A stretch of 64,000 nucleotides of DNA from Acidobacteriota bacterium (GTDB lineage Bacteria; Acidobacteriota; Blastocatellia; RBC074): NCBI GenBank assembly GCA_016196035.1, contig JACPYM010000111.1, positions 1-64,000 of the forward strand, written 5' to 3'. The translations under genes and the position numbers were made by a program. Under the pieces are notes generated by a model. The model had not been told where the DNA came from and did not search any database. It was given only the letters and a program-made list of their open reading frames with translations. The stretch's first letter is position 1. Each line of letters starts with the position of its first letter. Positions 63,662 to 64,000 of the stretch are shown here, in pieces.

Positions 63662-63680
63662 CTGGCCTGCTTGATAAACT
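63639..63680. terminator. Perfect 20-bp hairpin spanning the arsC stop codon
   Basis: AGTTTATCAAGCAGGCCAGC (63639-63658) and its exact complement at 63661-63680 with only TA between them. The TAG stop falls at the apex. There is no T-run, but such a stable stem likely ends transcription; it may also slow ribosomes at the end of arsC. Confidence 0.6.
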
Positions 63681-63791
63681 GGCCATTGCGTATTCGAAGT
63701 GGCCGACCAGGCGTGCCGTGCGAGTAGAACAATTTGCCAAATCCTCCCACCCACTCGCTTCGCGTACACTGCATTGAAATCCTCCCTCCTA

Positions 63792-63966
63792 AAGCGGTTT
63801 GCAATTGCGTTTATGGAATCGTGTTGTGCCGGGACGGTACCGCGCGCGTGAGCAAGCGGCGCGCCAAGCTTCCGCCCTTGGCCGAGTCGCACAGGCTCCG
63901 CTTGCTCACGCGCGCGGTACCGTCCCGCTGCGCGGCTTTTCCTATACACTGATATGAAAACCGATC
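63792..63966 (+). mobile_element. MITE-like element, copy 9
   Basis: 175 bp. The left terminus is AAGCGGTTTGCAATTGCG after TA (63790-63791); the right terminus ATGAAAACCGATC is followed by TA. The internal stem carries the GGTACCG variant on both arms, as in copies 4 and 7. Confidence 0.9.
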
Positions 63967-64000
63967 TAGTACCGCCGCCGGAAATGGTTCAACCCCCTAA

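Noticed and set aside
58-63966. MITE copies as standard Rho-independent terminators or small RNA genes
   Set aside because: The stems are not followed by T-runs, and the TA duplications and terminal repeats fit mobile elements better; a secondary terminator role remains possible.
63792-63966. Copy 9 as a tRNA or riboswitch
   Set aside because: The fold is a single long stem, with no cloverleaf, anticodon or known ligand-binding core.

Overview
The window looks like a piece of an Acidobacteriota chromosome (Blastocatellia- or Bryobacter/Solibacter-like). This is inferred from GC-rich coding sequence, several very large TonB-dependent receptors with an N-terminal carboxypeptidase-regulatory-like domain, a sigma factor/PD40-kinase pair, and a cytochrome related to reaction-centre cytochromes. 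No tRNA, rRNA or CRISPR array was seen.

Left part (1-8 kb): a small conserved gene split by a 176-bp repeat element, a DUF1772-like membrane protein, a CoA-binding protein, a decayed IS5-type insertion sequence, and a minus-strand five-gene cassette (7739 down to 2894). The cassette encodes an Ala/Gln-rich coiled-coil protein with Asp-rich EF-hand-like loops, a P-loop GTPase, an unknown protein, a 65-residue protein, and an M48-type peptidase whose HExxH motif reads RELGH. It does not match a named system I know and is the best candidate here for an undescribed one.

Middle (8-40 kb, all plus strand): a catabolic island for plant aromatics. It holds a short-chain dehydrogenase, a frameshifted MFS transporter, esterases, an amidohydrolase, an AraC regulator and a TonB receptor. 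A periplasmic-looking quinate branch follows: PQQ dehydrogenase, type II dehydroquinase with a signal peptide, ThuA-like protein, pentahaem cytochrome c and an AroE-like dehydrogenase. Then come a tannase/feruloyl esterase, a GH3 glucosidase, feruloyl-CoA synthetase, a benzoate-CoA-ligase-like protein, BoxC, BoxB and PobA. Together they suggest hydrolysis of chlorogenate-type esters, oxidation of the quinate half, and CoA activation of the aromatic half. BoxA, ring-cleavage genes, PQQ synthesis and a feruloyl-CoA hydratase/lyase are not in the window.

Right part (40-64 kb): a cytochrome, a kinase/small membrane protein/ECF sigma operon, two intact TonB receptors and one decayed receptor, a relic of cas1, a PhyH dioxygenase, an RND efflux pump without its adaptor, an F420-reductase-like protein, an SnoaL-like protein, a YVTN propeller, a DUF3616 protein and ArsC.

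The whole window is threaded by a non-coding mobile element of 173-176 bp (seven full-length copies, two truncated, one remnant). It has GATCGG termini, TA target duplications and a long internal stem. One copy interrupts a gene in a way that exact removal repairs, one sits inside another palindromic repeat, and four begin exactly inside a stop codon. At least six other inverted-repeat types occur. Several genes carry single frameshifts or stop codons, which may be real decay or draft-sequence error.
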